Under the pieces are notes generated by a model. The model was not told where the DNA came from. It made no database searches and saw only the letters and a list, made by a program, of their open reading frames with translations. Shown here in pieces: positions 52,301 to 61,014 of a stretch of 64,000 bases of DNA. Origin of the DNA: Nonomuraea helvata (GTDB taxonomy: Bacteria; Actinomycetota; Actinomycetes; Streptosporangiales; Streptosporangiaceae); the NCBI RefSeq assembly GCF_039535785.1, contig NZ_BAAAXV010000009.1:1612001-1676000 (forward strand), written 5' to 3'. The translations under genes were made by a program, and so were the position numbers. How positions within the stretch are numbered: the first letter of the stretch is position 1; each line of letters opens with the position of its first letter.

Positions 52301-53053
52301 TCAACGCGCTTCGAGTATCGCGAGGTCGCGCACCATGTAGCGGCGATGCTCGCACTCCTCCTCCATCACCACGCGCAGGCAGTCGCCGACCGAGCGCGGC
52401 TCCTCGGGATAGCCGGGCGCCGGTGCGCGCGTGCACCTCCGTGCAAGCTCGGTGTCGGTGAGGCCGTCGACGATGCCGCGCACCAGCGCCATACGGCCGG
52501 CGCGAGCCTCCGTCACCGCTGCGTACGACGGACGCGCATCAAGATCTATGCCGAGTGCCGCCGCGTCCGTGGGCGGATAGCCGGTGTGGGTGAGACCGAG
52601 CCGATGGAACGGCATCGGCTCGTCGAGGATCGTCCGGCTTGCCCAGGCGTCTGTGGCGAAGACGAGGTGGCGAAGCGTCTCGACGAAGGACCACTCGTCG
52701 TCGACCCGTTCGTGGCGAGCCGCTTCGGGCAGCCTCTCCGCTCGGGCGACCGTTCCCGACCAGAGCCGTTCGATCGTGTCCCACATTGCGCGGAAGTCAT
52801 CGGCTGTCCGCATCGCCCGTAGCTGCGTGCGTTCGGGATGTCGCCGGTCAAGCTCGGCCTCGACGAAGGGGGTGACGTCCACGTCGTTGACGAGGAAGTT
52901 GCGTACGTCTCCGGACATGTTGACGTCCACGAGCAAGGAGTCGACGATCTTGATCCTTCGCATGTCGCAGTCGCGGAATGTCGCAGCGGCGAAGGTGGCG
53001 CTTGTGAAGCTCGCGCCGCGAAACTCGTCGGTGTTGTCGTACTGCGCTGCCAT
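52301..53053 (-). CDS. DinB-like protein with N-terminal pentapeptide-type strand region
   Basis: 250 residues from the ATG at 53053. Residues about 5-70 (FRGASFTSATFAAATFRDCD, then IVDSLLVDVNMSGDVRNFLV) have the A(D/N)Lxx-like periodicity of pentapeptide repeats. The rest is a DinB four-helix bundle: RHERVDDEWSFVETLRHLVF then ATDAWASRTILDEP, and a final EEECEHRRYMVRDLAILEAR with metal-ligand His residues. Some DinB proteins are thiol-dependent metalloenzymes. The substrate is unknown. Confidence 0.7.
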   Translation of the reverse strand: MAAQYDNTDEFRGASFTSATFAAATFRDCDMRRIKIVDSLLVDVNMSGDVRNFLVNDVDVTPFVEAELDRRHPERTQLRAMRTADDFRAMWDTIERLWSGTVARAERLPEAARHERVDDEWSFVETLRHLVFATDAWASRTILDEPMPFHRLGLTHTGYPPTDAAALGIDLDARPSYAAVTEARAGRMALVRGIVDGLTDTELARRCTRAPAPGYPEEPRSVGDCLRVVMEEECEHRRYMVRDLAILEAR

Positions 53054-53156
53054 CGCGCCATTGTGCCCGTACGGGCGGCCGTAACGGTACAGCGTCGATG
53101 TCGACCTCAGCACGGTCCGTGAGCGGTGTGTTCAAAAGGGAAGGCAGGCAGGAACC

Positions 53157-53918
53157 TCAGCGCAGAACCAGGAGGTCGAGCCAATTAGCCCTGGGTTTTG
53201 TGGCGGAGGTCTGCTCGGCGTCCTGCGCGGCCCGGCGGAGTTGTTCTTTCCCTCGGAGGAATTCCTCCTCGGTGAGGCCGCGCATGATGGTGGCGGAGCG
53301 GCGGAGGACATCCACCTGGGCGAGGAACTCGGCAAGGCTCATCAGTGTCTCGGGGACCGGCTCAAGCGCGTCGCGGCGGAATCCCGCGGTGGCGAACGCC
53401 CGGCACGTCTGCTCGAGTGAGGGAAAGGTATCGGTCGTCCGGACGGTCTCGGGGAAGAACTCCCAGGGAAAGGTGCGCGTCGTATAGGGCCTGTCCGGGT
53501 ATCCCTGCCGGATCAGAACGGGAGCGCCCGGGCGCAGGACGCGGCGGATTTCTCGCGCGGCGGCTTCCATGTCGGGGATGTGGTGGATCATGAGGGACAT
53601 CCAGGCGCCGTCCGCCGAGCCGTCTGGCAGCGGGAGGGCGCCGGCGTCGCCCTCCAGCACCTGGATGCCCGGGCGGCGCGCAATCTGGGCCCGCATCGCC
53701 GCCGACGGTTCGACCGCGAAGATGTCGAGGCCGAACCAATCGCTGAAGGCGGTGGCGAACGCGCCGGTCCCCGCGCCGATGTCGACCACGGTCATCCCGG
53801 GCGACGGGCTGAGGTGACGTCGTACCGCTTCACGCCATTCTTCGAGCCCGTCTCGGGGAACCTCACGGACCGCCTTGTACGCTGCCGCGGTCTGGTCGTC
53901 GTAGGCGATTCTGGCCAT
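53157..53918 (-). CDS. Class I SAM-dependent methyltransferase
   Basis: 253 residues. The SAM site is MTVVDIGAGTGAFATAFSDW, the acidic strand end DIFAVEPSAAMRAQIARR, then LEGDAGALPLPDGSADGAWM and RRVLRPGAPVLIRQGYPDRP. It is of the Methyltransf_11/25 type acting on small molecules. A C-terminal helical part (AEFLAQVDVLRRSATIMRGL) is longer than the minimal fold. No operon partner is evident. Confidence 0.83.
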   Translation of the reverse strand: MARIAYDDQTAAAYKAVREVPRDGLEEWREAVRRHLSPSPGMTVVDIGAGTGAFATAFSDWFGLDIFAVEPSAAMRAQIARRPGIQVLEGDAGALPLPDGSADGAWMSLMIHHIPDMEAAAREIRRVLRPGAPVLIRQGYPDRPYTTRTFPWEFFPETVRTTDTFPSLEQTCRAFATAGFRRDALEPVPETLMSLAEFLAQVDVLRRSATIMRGLTEEEFLRGKEQLRRAAQDAEQTSATKPRANWLDLLVLR

Positions 53919-54241
53919 GTCGCGCCTCCTGATTCACGCTGCTTCGAGATCGCGCCGCCGGGCTGTCGACTCACCTCGAGCAGATCGTCCCCAACTGGAA
54001 AGGCTGTGCGCCGCGAGTTCAGTGAGTGTTTTTCAACCTGAAGTCGCAGGACCGGCTCCCGCGCCCCAGGAAGGCTGGAGCGGCGAATTCTTGGGCACGG
54101 CCCGGTGGAAGGCCACAGCCAGATTCAAGGGTGATGCAATTAAAATGGCCTTGATGATCCTCGTCATCAGCACCGGCCTCACCGCGGCGGTTCGCTAATG
54201 CGGCGCTCCCTGCGCGGGATCAGCCTTTCCGCGGTCATTTA
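53919..54241. other. Region without a recognisable gene
   Basis: About 320 bp between the divergent methyltransferase and GNAT genes. A plus frame ends near 54198 but has no family features or plausible start. I see nothing else except the palindrome listed separately. Confidence 0.3.
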
Positions 54242-54255
54242 CATGATTAATCATG
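54242..54255. promoter_or_regulatory. Perfect 14-bp palindrome upstream of a GNAT gene
   Basis: CATGATTAATCATG is a perfect palindrome in an AT-rich patch, 18 nt before the preferred GNAT start. It may be an operator; a MarR- or TetR-sized site would fit, but no regulator gene is adjacent. Confidence 0.4.
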
Positions 54256-54273
54256 ATCGATAGGGTCGCCGGC

Positions 54274-54774
54274 ATGAGTCTCGTCATCACAGTCGCGCGA
54301 GTCGAAGATGTGACCGCTCTGATCCAGTCAGCCGCATCTCTCTTCCAGGAGGACGGAGGCCAACGGGATCCCTTCATGGACGCGAACTGGCCGACACGAA
54401 ATGGGCTCGACTACTACCTGGGTATGATCACCAGCGCAAGGAGTCTGGCGCTTCTCGCCCGCCGTGACTCGACCGAGGGCACGGTCGTAGGCCATCTCAC
54501 GGGCCAGATGAGAGCTCCGAACGAGCTCAGGCCGAACGCGGTCGTCGCCGAACTCGTAAGCATGCGCGTAACGGAGGAACAGCGCGGACATGGTGTCGGA
54601 GCCAAGCTTGTGGAGCACTTCTTTTCCTGGGCAAAGGAGCAAGGAGCGAACCAGGCAACGGTCTCCGCGTACGCCTCCAACACCGATGCGGTCTGCTTCT
54701 ATCAGGGCCGAGGGTTCCAACCCGAGCTCATCGGACTGAAGATTGATCTGTCATCCCTCGACCAGCAGGCGTGA
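54274..54774 (+). CDS. GNAT-family acetyltransferase
   Basis: 166 residues from the ATG at 54274 (an ATG at 54253 inside the palindrome would add seven). The acetyl-CoA signature is VSMRVTEEQRGHGVGAKLVE (Q-x-x-G-x-G region), followed by the beta-bulge ATVSAYASNTDAVCFYQGRG. The N-terminus (VITVARVEDVTALIQSAASL) is the usual first strand-helix. The substrate is unknown. Confidence 0.8.
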   Translation: MSLVITVARVEDVTALIQSAASLFQEDGGQRDPFMDANWPTRNGLDYYLGMITSARSLALLARRDSTEGTVVGHLTGQMRAPNELRPNAVVAELVSMRVTEEQRGHGVGAKLVEHFFSWAKEQGANQATVSAYASNTDAVCFYQGRGFQPELIGLKIDLSSLDQQA

Positions 54775-54856
54775 CCAGCGTCTGGATGTTCGTCCCGTGC
54801 TTCTTATACGTGCCGGAGCAAGCGGCGATCTGCATCAGCGTCTCGCCTGATGAGGA

Positions 54857-55003
54857 TTAATTGGACCACGTGTAACCGTTGGTAGTGACCTGTCCTCCGC
54901 CAGACGTTTCGGCGTCGGCATGGGCCGGGCTTGCGAATGCGATACCGGCGGCAACGATCGCCGCAGTGATGAGCATTTTCCGTGCTCTGATTCTTGCAGC
55001 CAT
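54857..55003 (-). CDS. Small secreted peptide (48 aa)
   Basis: 48 residues from the ATG at 55003, with GGAGGTG 5 nt upstream. A basic N-terminus (MAARIRARKM) and one hydrophobic stretch (LITAAIVAAGIAFASPAHA) make a signal peptide cut after AHA, leaving a mature peptide of about 19 residues, DAETSGGGQVTTNGYTWSN. No Cys is present and no modification enzyme gene is near. It could be a signalling peptide or small surface protein. The ribosome site and signal make it a credible gene. Confidence 0.6.
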   Translation of the reverse strand: MAARIRARKMLITAAIVAAGIAFASPAHADAETSGGGQVTTNGYTWSN

Positions 55004-55381
55004 AAGGCACCTCCGAACGCGAAATCCCCGGCGATTCCGGCTTCGCCAAGGCCCGACGGAAGTGATCTTACATAGGCCATCGAACCTTGACAAGGACCTC
55101 AGTTTAGGACATGTCCTATTGTGTAAATTGCTGTCGGCATTGCCCATATTGACAGTTGAGTGACCGTCTGGACCGTTGAGAAATGTGATCGTGGCAGTAC
55201 ACCAGGACAGTCGCCACACGGTCACGGCTGCACGAGAGATGCCCGGCGAGCCGCACTGAGGTATGAGGCGCGCCTCGTGATCGCCCCCGACCATGCCTGG
55301 GCACCAGCCACCATCAGGTGATCGTGAGGGCGGCCCATAAACCAGATGAGCATAAGCGTGTGGACTGGCATGATCCGAATC
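55004..55381. other. Region without a recognisable gene
   Basis: About 370 bp between the divergent small secreted peptide gene and the next plus-strand gene. The first 150 bp upstream of the peptide gene are AT-rich (around TAGGACATGTCCTATTGTG, where TAGGACATGTCCTA is a perfect 14-bp palindrome at about 55105-55118). The rest shows nothing recognisable. Confidence 0.35.
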
Positions 55382-55948
55382 ATGACCAGGGGGACAGCTC
55401 TCAAAGACCTGAAGAGAGCAAGACGCTCCGGTGAACCCGTGAGAGTCAGGCGTGAAATCGCCGGCGCAGATCGACTTGATGCTTACGTGGTAGGCGTCGG
55501 TCGCAAGTGGGTGCTGTTGCACACCATCTCCGACGAAATCCGTCTCGACGGCTACTCGGCAATACGCCTCCGCGACATCCGGCACGCGACGCGCTCGGGA
55601 TGGAAGGGCGCGATGACGGCCCATCGTGCCATCACCTTGCGCGAGGAGCACCCTCAGCCTCTGCCGGACATCGACCTTGACTACACCAAAGGCCTGATCG
55701 AGACGCTCACCACGGCGTTTCCCCTGGTAGCTGTCTACATCGAGAAGCTCGACCCCCATGTCTGCCACATCGGCCGTGCCCGCGGGATCACCCGGAACAA
55801 GCGACTGCGCCTCCAGGAGATCGGCCCGGCCGCGGACTGGGCACTCACGCCCTCCACGAACAGGACAACGGACATCACCCGGTTCGACGTCAGCGGCGGG
55901 TACATCGATGCACTCCACGCGGTCGGCGGAGATCCCCCAGAGTGCTGA
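55382..55948 (+). CDS. Protein of unknown function (about 188 aa)
   Basis: The most likely start is the ATG at 55382 (MTRGTALKDLKRARRSGEPV); earlier in-frame ATGs at 55346 and 55370 exist. The first half, DAYVVGVGRKWVLLHTISDE then IRLDGYSAIRLRDIRHATR, looks like a small beta-barrel (Sm- or WYL-like) domain; the second half, FPLVAVYIEKLDPHVCHIGR, is a mixed fold. No signal or membrane helix. I do not recognise a named family. Confidence 0.5.
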   Translation: MTRGTALKDLKRARRSGEPVRVRREIAGADRLDAYVVGVGRKWVLLHTISDEIRLDGYSAIRLRDIRHATRSGWKGAMTAHRAITLREEHPQPLPDIDLDYTKGLIETLTTAFPLVAVYIEKLDPHVCHIGRARGITRNKRLRLQEIGPAADWALTPSTNRTTDITRFDVSGGYIDALHAVGGDPPEC

Positions 55949-56106
55949 TCATCGGTGGCACGGCTCCTGCCCCATCGAATACGCACTGCCGCTTCGGAAG
56001 GTTCGGGTTCGCGCGGCGTGGACGGGCTCCGCTGCTGGTGAACGACCTGCAGTTGCATCTCCGGCCAGGCCGCCCGAGCCGGCCGCTCGGCCGACGGGCC
56101 GCAGAT

Positions 56107-59100
56107 CTACCTTCCCGTGAGTGCCGTGAGCCGGTCCATCGCCTCCTGCCTCGGCAGGCTCGCGCCACGCCGGTACGCCTCCAGGTAACCCTCGTCGCCG
56201 AGCTGCCCAGCCAGTACGGGCACCAGCCGGCGCAGATCGGGGTCGCCCTCGTCGAAGACGCCCCTGATCACGTGGCTCATCCCGAGCGCCGTCGCGGCCC
56301 CCGCCGGGTCGCCTTCCAGCCCGAGCAGCCTGGCCAGCAGCTCCGCGGCCCGGGCCATGGCGTTGGCGTTGGTGTGTCCGAGCACGCCGCGCATCGCGCG
56401 GGGCAGCAGCTCGCGCGCCCGCTCCGCCGCCCCCTCGGTCATGAGGACGGCCATCCGGGAGGACACGATCACGTCGCTGTTCAGCTCGGGCGGGCCGGGT
56501 AGCCGGTGGATGACCGTATCGAGCTCGTTCACGGCCTGATGGGCCAGTTCCAGGTCGCCGGCGTGGCGGTGCACCTCGGCGAGCGGGAACAGCATGCTGG
56601 CTTCCAGCCTCCGGTGACCGTGTTCGCGACCCTGGTGCCGCGCGGCGTGGATGTCGTGCAGTGCGCCGTCCAGGTCGCCACCGCGCATTCGGTTCTGGGC
56701 GAGATGCGACTTGGTGATGAAGAGGTGTTCCTCGGTGCCGAGCTCGGCGGCGATCGCGACGGCGCGCTCGCAGGCCGCGACCGCACGTTCGTGCTCGCCG
56801 CGCAGGCCGTGGACGCGACTCTGCCGTACCAGGCTCATCACCAGCCCCCAGCGGTCGCCGACCTGCTGGAACAGTCGCAGTGCCTCCTCCCTGTGGCGGG
56901 CTCCCGTCTCCTGGTCGCCCTGTTCCGTGAGGAGGAAGTCGTACGCCCAGTGGGCGCTGGCGCGCACCCAGGGGTCGGGCGAGTCCAGCGCCTCCAGCTC
57001 CCGGGCGTCCTGGGTGGTGAGCTTGGAGATGCGGAGCAACGGCAGCGCGTTGTGGAACTTCGTCACCCCGGGACGGCGGAGGTTCTCACGGACCTCCTGC
57101 CCGCCTCCCCGGCCCGACGTCGACCGCACCACCTCGAAGGCAGCGCGCGTGTCGGCCGGCAGCTCGTCGCCGAACGTCAGCACCTCGCTCAGGAAGGCGT
57201 CGGACTGGGTAGACATCCCGCGCATGCCCCAGTACCAGATCATGGACCTGACGAGCCGGGCGGCCGTGGCCGCGTCGCCCGCCTCGACGGCGGCCCGCAG
57301 CACGGCGACCAGGTTGTCGTGCTCGGCGTCGAAGACCTCGACGGCGCGCAGCTGGTCCCTGGTACGCAGCAGCGGCTCGTTCTCCTCGGCCAGCGCCAGG
57401 AAGTACGCGCGGAACCGGTCGGCGATCGGCTCTGGAAGTTCGGCCGCCGCGTAGGCGCGGATGGTCTCCAGCATCCGGTACCTGTCGCCGACCTGCTGGA
57501 TCATGGACTTCTCGACCAGTGCACCCGCGACGTACACCATGTCGTCGGCGGGGAGGGACGCGTCAGAGCAGATCGCCTCGAGCGCGGCCAGGTCGGCTCC
57601 GCCGGGGAAGGCGGCCAGCCGGGCGGCCAGCACCCGCTCGGGCTCTTCCAGCAGGTCCCAGCTCCACTCCACCATCGCGAGCAGCGTGCGCTGGCGCGGC
57701 AGCGCGGTCCTGCTCCCCGAGGTGAGCAGGCGGAAACGGTCATCCAGCCGCTGGGCGATCTGCGCCACGCTCATCGCCCGCAGCTTGGCCGCGGCCAGTT
57801 CGAGCGCCAGCGGCATGCCGTCCAACCGGCGGCAGATCTCCACCACGGGCACCAGGGTGGTCTGGTCGAGCGCGAACCCCTGGCGCACGCTGGCGGCCCG
57901 CTCGACGAACAGCCGCACGGCGGCTGACTCGGCGGCCTCTGCCAGGTCCGCGTCCTCCACGGGCAGGTCGAGTGGGTCGAGGTGGCACAAGGCCTCCCCG
58001 GTGATCGCCAGAGCCTCCCTGCTGGTGGCCAGGATGCGCAGCTGCGGAAGCCGGACGAGCAGCCGCTCGACAAGCTGGGCGGCCCCCTCCACCAGGTGCT
58101 CGCAGTTGTCCAGCACCAGTACGGCGGGGCCGACGTCGAGCTGGGCGGCCAGCCGCGCGGGGGCAGGAGCCTGCGGCTTGAACCCGCCCTCGAACAGGCC
58201 GCCGCAGGCGCTGAGCACCGCGTCCGCGATCTGGTCCGGCTGGGCGACCCCGGCGAGCGACACGAACCAGGTCCGTTCCTGGACGTGGTCCGCGGCCTCC
58301 AACGCCAGCCTGGTCTTGCCCGCGCCGCCCGGTCCGACGATCGTCACCAGTCGCGCGCCGACCATCAGCCGGGCGAGCTCGCCGAGTTCACGCTCCCGGC
58401 CGACGAAGCTGGTCAGCCTGGCCGGGAGCCGGCTGGGCGCGGCCTGCGGTCGTACCGGGGGTCGGTTCAGCTCCCCGCGGAGGAGGGCGAGGTGGACCGC
58501 GCGGAGCTCGGGCGAGGGATCCATGCCCAGCTCGTCACCGAGCCTGCCGCGGACCTCCTCGTACACGGACAGTGCCTCTGACTGGCGTCCGGCGGCCGAC
58601 AGGGCCCGGATCCGCAGTTCGGCCAGGCGCTCACTCAGCGGGCGGGCGACGGCCGCGGTGCCCAGGTCGGCCAGCACCTCGGCGTGGCGGCCGAGCCGTA
58701 CCTCCGCGTCGAAGAAGTCCTCGGCGACGGTGGCGCGTAACTCCTCCAACCGGGCCGCGACGTTGCGGGCGAACGAGGCCTCCAGCACGTCCGCCAGCGC
58801 GGCACCCCGCCATTGCTCCAGGGCGGCGCGGAGCAAGGAGGAGGCTTCACGGGGCCTGCCGGCCGCGAGCTCCCGCCTGGCCTGCCCGGCAAGCTGCTCG
58901 AATCGGTGCGCGTCCACGTCCTCGGGGCGCAGCGGCAGCCGGTAGCCGCCGGCCACCAGCTCCACGGACTCCGGCCCGCCCAGCGTCCTGCGCAACCGGG
59001 AGACCAGGCCATGCAGCGCGCTGACGGCTCCGGCGGGAGGCTCTTCGCCCCAGATGCCGTCGATCAGGGATTCGGCTGACACCGGACGGCCGGCCTCCAG

Positions 59101-59202
59101 CGCGAGCCGCGCCAGCAGCATCCGCAGGCGCGCGCCGGGGATGTCGATCGGGGAGGCGTCGTCAGAGGCGGCTTCGACCGGACCGAGGAGGGAGATCTGC
59201 AC
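56107..59202 (-). CDS. AfsR-like regulator: wHTH, BTAD, NB-ARC ATPase, TPR
   Basis: 1031 residues from a GTG at 59202 (VQISLLGPVEAASDD); the longer frame upstream has no family sequence. Order: OmpR-like winged helix (about 1-90; ALHGLVSRLRRTLGGPESVE), BTAD (about 95-240; EALSVYEEVRGRLGDELGMD then PSPELR), STAND-type ATPase with P-loop IVGPGGAGKTRLALEAA near 287 and Walker B VLVLDNCEHLVEG, and C-terminal TPR-like helices. AfsR-type proteins activate antibiotic or differentiation genes after ATP-driven assembly, often under Ser/Thr kinase control. No target operon is adjacent, so it may act at a distance. Confidence 0.88.
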   Translation of the reverse strand: MQISLLGPVEAASDDASPIDIPGARLRMLLARLALEAGRPVSAESLIDGIWGEEPPAGAVSALHGLVSRLRRTLGGPESVELVAGGYRLPLRPEDVDAHRFEQLAGQARRELAAGRPREASSLLRAALEQWRGAALADVLEASFARNVAARLEELRATVAEDFFDAEVRLGRHAEVLADLGTAAVARPLSERLAELRIRALSAAGRQSEALSVYEEVRGRLGDELGMDPSPELRAVHLALLRGELNRPPVRPQAAPSRLPARLTSFVGRERELGELARLMVGARLVTIVGPGGAGKTRLALEAADHVQERTWFVSLAGVAQPDQIADAVLSACGGLFEGGFKPQAPAPARLAAQLDVGPAVLVLDNCEHLVEGAAQLVERLLVRLPQLRILATSREALAITGEALCHLDPLDLPVEDADLAEAAESAAVRLFVERAASVRQGFALDQTTLVPVVEICRRLDGMPLALELAAAKLRAMSVAQIAQRLDDRFRLLTSGSRTALPRQRTLLAMVEWSWDLLEEPERVLAARLAAFPGGADLAALEAICSDASLPADDMVYVAGALVEKSMIQQVGDRYRMLETIRAYAAAELPEPIADRFRAYFLALAEENEPLLRTRDQLRAVEVFDAEHDNLVAVLRAAVEAGDAATAARLVRSMIWYWGMRGMSTQSDAFLSEVLTFGDELPADTRAAFEVVRSTSGRGGGQEVRENLRRPGVTKFHNALPLLRISKLTTQDARELEALDSPDPWVRASAHWAYDFLLTEQGDQETGARHREEALRLFQQVGDRWGLVMSLVRQSRVHGLRGEHERAVAACERAVAIAAELGTEEHLFITKSHLAQNRMRGGDLDGALHDIHAARHQGREHGHRRLEASMLFPLAEVHRHAGDLELAHQAVNELDTVIHRLPGPPELNSDVIVSSRMAVLMTEGAAERARELLPRAMRGVLGHTNANAMARAAELLARLLGLEGDPAGAATALGMSHVIRGVFDEGDPDLRRLVPVLAGQLGDEGYLEAYRRGASLPRQEAMDRLTALTGR

Positions 59203-59389
59203 CGAGCCAGCTTCCCATCCGCGCCTTTCGTACGGCCGCCGGACCCCGGCCGGCGGCCGAACGCCCCGACCAGGCTCACTCCGGCGGTGACAGCACCCGT
59301 CCGCGAGGCCATACCGGCCGGGGTGATGGCGATGGTGACCGCTGGTCTCCCGCAGCCGGACCGGGCTGAGGCTGAGGGCCGACGCGACA

Positions 59390-59570
59390 TCCGAATGTGA
59401 CCCGGTTGGGGCCGGGACGGCTGACGGGCTCGTCAAATGCCCAGGCATCGTCGATGATGATGTCGATCCATGCTTCGTGGATTCCGTCGTGGTGGTAGCA
59501 GGAGGCGTAGGTAGATCGCGTAAGCCCCGTTGTCGTTGAATCCTGTCACGCGTTCGAAGGGGGTTTGGCA
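59390..59570 (-). pseudogene. Frameshifted remnant of an unknown small protein
   Basis: Minus strand frames read TPFERVTGFNDNGAYAIY and, after a shift, STYASCYHHDGIHEAWIDII then IDDAWAFDEPVSRPGPNRVT and FGCRVGPQP. The residue use is protein-like and continuous across the shift. The family is not recognised, but the acidic, Trp-rich character resembles immunity-type proteins nearby. It lies directly after the stop of the next gene on the same strand. Confidence 0.4.
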
Positions 59571-59572
59571 GA

Positions 59573-60082
59573 TCAGGCGGGGGGAGGGGTGCGCGCGGTG
59601 TGCGTCTCCGCGACTTTCGCGATCTTTCCAGCGTAGGCGCGGAGTTCGTCATCGCTTGGGGGCGTGGTCCTGATGGCCTCCCAGTCGTCGATGAGGATCA
59701 TGAGTTCAGTGATCTCCGGCGGATGGCCGCACTTCTCCGCGAGTTGGATGATCAGGAAGTCGGCGCCGGATGAGATGGGTAGCGTGCCATCCCGCATGGT
59801 CAGCGAGATGTCACGGGCGACGGCCCACGGCTCTTGCCGCGTGTCGATGGGGGGCATGCCGCACTCCGACAGCACTTGGCGGATGAGTGGCTCGATCTCC
59901 GACAGAGAGCCGATAGAGAGGGCGTGCCCAGCAAGCTCAAGCATGGCGGGCGTGTCCAGTCCGGCTCCGATCAGGTCGCAGGCAACCCATCCCGCATCTG
60001 CGACAGAGCCGACAAGCCGCCCATGGAGAAGATCACCTCGAAGCGAGGTCAGGTAGTCATGTACCTCTGCTGGGAGCCGCAT
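59573..60082 (-). CDS. Protein of unknown function (169 aa), helical
   Basis: 169 residues from the ATG at 60082 (MRLPAEVHDYLTSLRGDLLH). It is mainly alpha-helical with LDTPAMLELAGHALSIGSLS and SGADFLIIQLAEKCGHPPEI. There is no signal peptide. The length, acidic character and location among other immunity-like genes suggest a cytosolic immunity or accessory protein, which is an inference only. Confidence 0.5.
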   Translation of the reverse strand: MRLPAEVHDYLTSLRGDLLHGRLVGSVADAGWVACDLIGAGLDTPAMLELAGHALSIGSLSEIEPLIRQVLSECGMPPIDTRQEPWAVARDISLTMRDGTLPISSGADFLIIQLAEKCGHPPEITELMILIDDWEAIRTTPPSDDELRAYAGKIAKVAETHTARTPPPA

Positions 60083-60403
60083 GGGGGCAATTATCGAGGC
60101 TCCCGTACAAGTGTCTGATGGCGTGATCGACTCGCCGTGCAATATACGGAAGATGATCACCACGGTCGGGTGCACGTATGAAGGCCATGCCGCAGGTCAA
60201 GGTACGTGTGGTCCAGAGGCGCAACGCCCCGTACAAGCCGCCCCCATTGGGTGTGCGTGCCCGATGGCGCGGCGATCAAGGGGACTCGTGAGGCAGAGCT
60301 GCACGACAGCTGACCTGAGCCGGAGCAGCCAGGGGATCATGAGCCGAAATCTTCCAAGCTGGTGGCCAGCCCCGCAGGTATGTCTCTCAGAGAGGATGAC
60401 CAT
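60083..60403. other. Divergent spacer without a clear gene
   Basis: About 320 bp. A 37-codon plus frame from an ATG at 60178 (VQRRNAPYKPPPLGVRARW) has no ribosome site or family and is left out. Nothing else recognised; promoters for the two divergent genes are expected here. Confidence 0.3.
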
Positions 60404-60853
60404 ATGGAGCATGCGGAGATCGTCATCGGCCGAGGCAGGCAGTCCGATCATGTGCTGATCCAGGTTCGCGGTCGTATGCATCCTGGCAGTACCGACTACT
60501 GGGACGGGAACTGGCTGATCTCTCCCATCCACGTGCAGGTCGGCGGGTTCACCGCCAGGATCGATGCAGGGCTTCGAGTTGAGGAGCTCCGCGACTTCCG
60601 GGTTGCTCTGGAGCGCATCCATGCAGACGTCAGGGGAAGCGCCAGCCTGTCCTCCATGGAGAATTGGATAGAACTCACCGTCGAGTGTCATCCCACAGGC
60701 TCTCTGTCGATCTCCGGGGCCGTGGCTGATCACCCTGGTAAGCGGAACATCCTTCACTTCGCGATCGAGAGCTTGGACCAGACGGACATCCCGCCGCTTG
60801 TCGACGCGCTCGTTGCCGTAGAGGAGCGATTCCCCATCCTGGGACACCGATGA
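60404..60853 (+). CDS. WapI-like immunity family protein
   Basis: 149 residues from the ATG at 60404, with AGAGAGGATG upstream. It has the pattern I associate with WapI-type immunity proteins: DYWDGNWLISPIHVQVGGFT, LRVEELRDFRVALERIHADV, SMENWIELTVECHPTGSLSI and LDQTDIPPLVDALVAVEERF, a compact beta-alpha protein. In polymorphic-toxin loci such proteins protect against WapA-like toxins; no toxin gene is in view. Its stop overlaps a following 54-codon frame (ATGA). Confidence 0.6.
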   Translation: MEHAEIVIGRGRQSDHVLIQVRGRMHPGSTDYWDGNWLISPIHVQVGGFTARIDAGLRVEELRDFRVALERIHADVRGSASLSSMENWIELTVECHPTGSLSISGAVADHPGKRNILHFAIESLDQTDIPPLVDALVAVEERFPILGHR

Positions 60854-61014
60854 CCGCTTTCTGGAAGCCACCTAAGGAGCCACCCGGACGGCTGTCACGA
60901 ACTCTGCCGGACGGATCTGAATGGTCGGGACTCAACGAGCTGCCGATGGGTTGGGGACTTACGGGTCAGATGTTCCGAGTGTGTACCGCGTGTAGTGGTC
61001 GCCAGGAGAAGTGA
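60850..61014 (+). CDS. Possible small protein (54 aa), coupled to the immunity gene
   Basis: A frame starting in the ATGA overlap with the WapI-like gene encodes 54 residues, MTAFWKPPKEPPGRLSRTLP then DGSEWSGLNELPMGWGLTGQ, with a late Cys pair (CTACSG). The coupling favours translation, but it runs into the 3' end of the convergent gene and may be the start of a truncated gene. Function unknown. Confidence 0.35.
   Translation: MTAFWKPPKEPPGRLSRTLPDGSEWSGLNELPMGWGLTGQMFRVCTACSGRQEK

Noticed and set aside
60178-60291. 37-codon plus frame in the divergent spacer upstream of the WapI-like gene
   Set aside because: No ribosome site and no recognisable homologue; it may be a scrap but cannot be supported.
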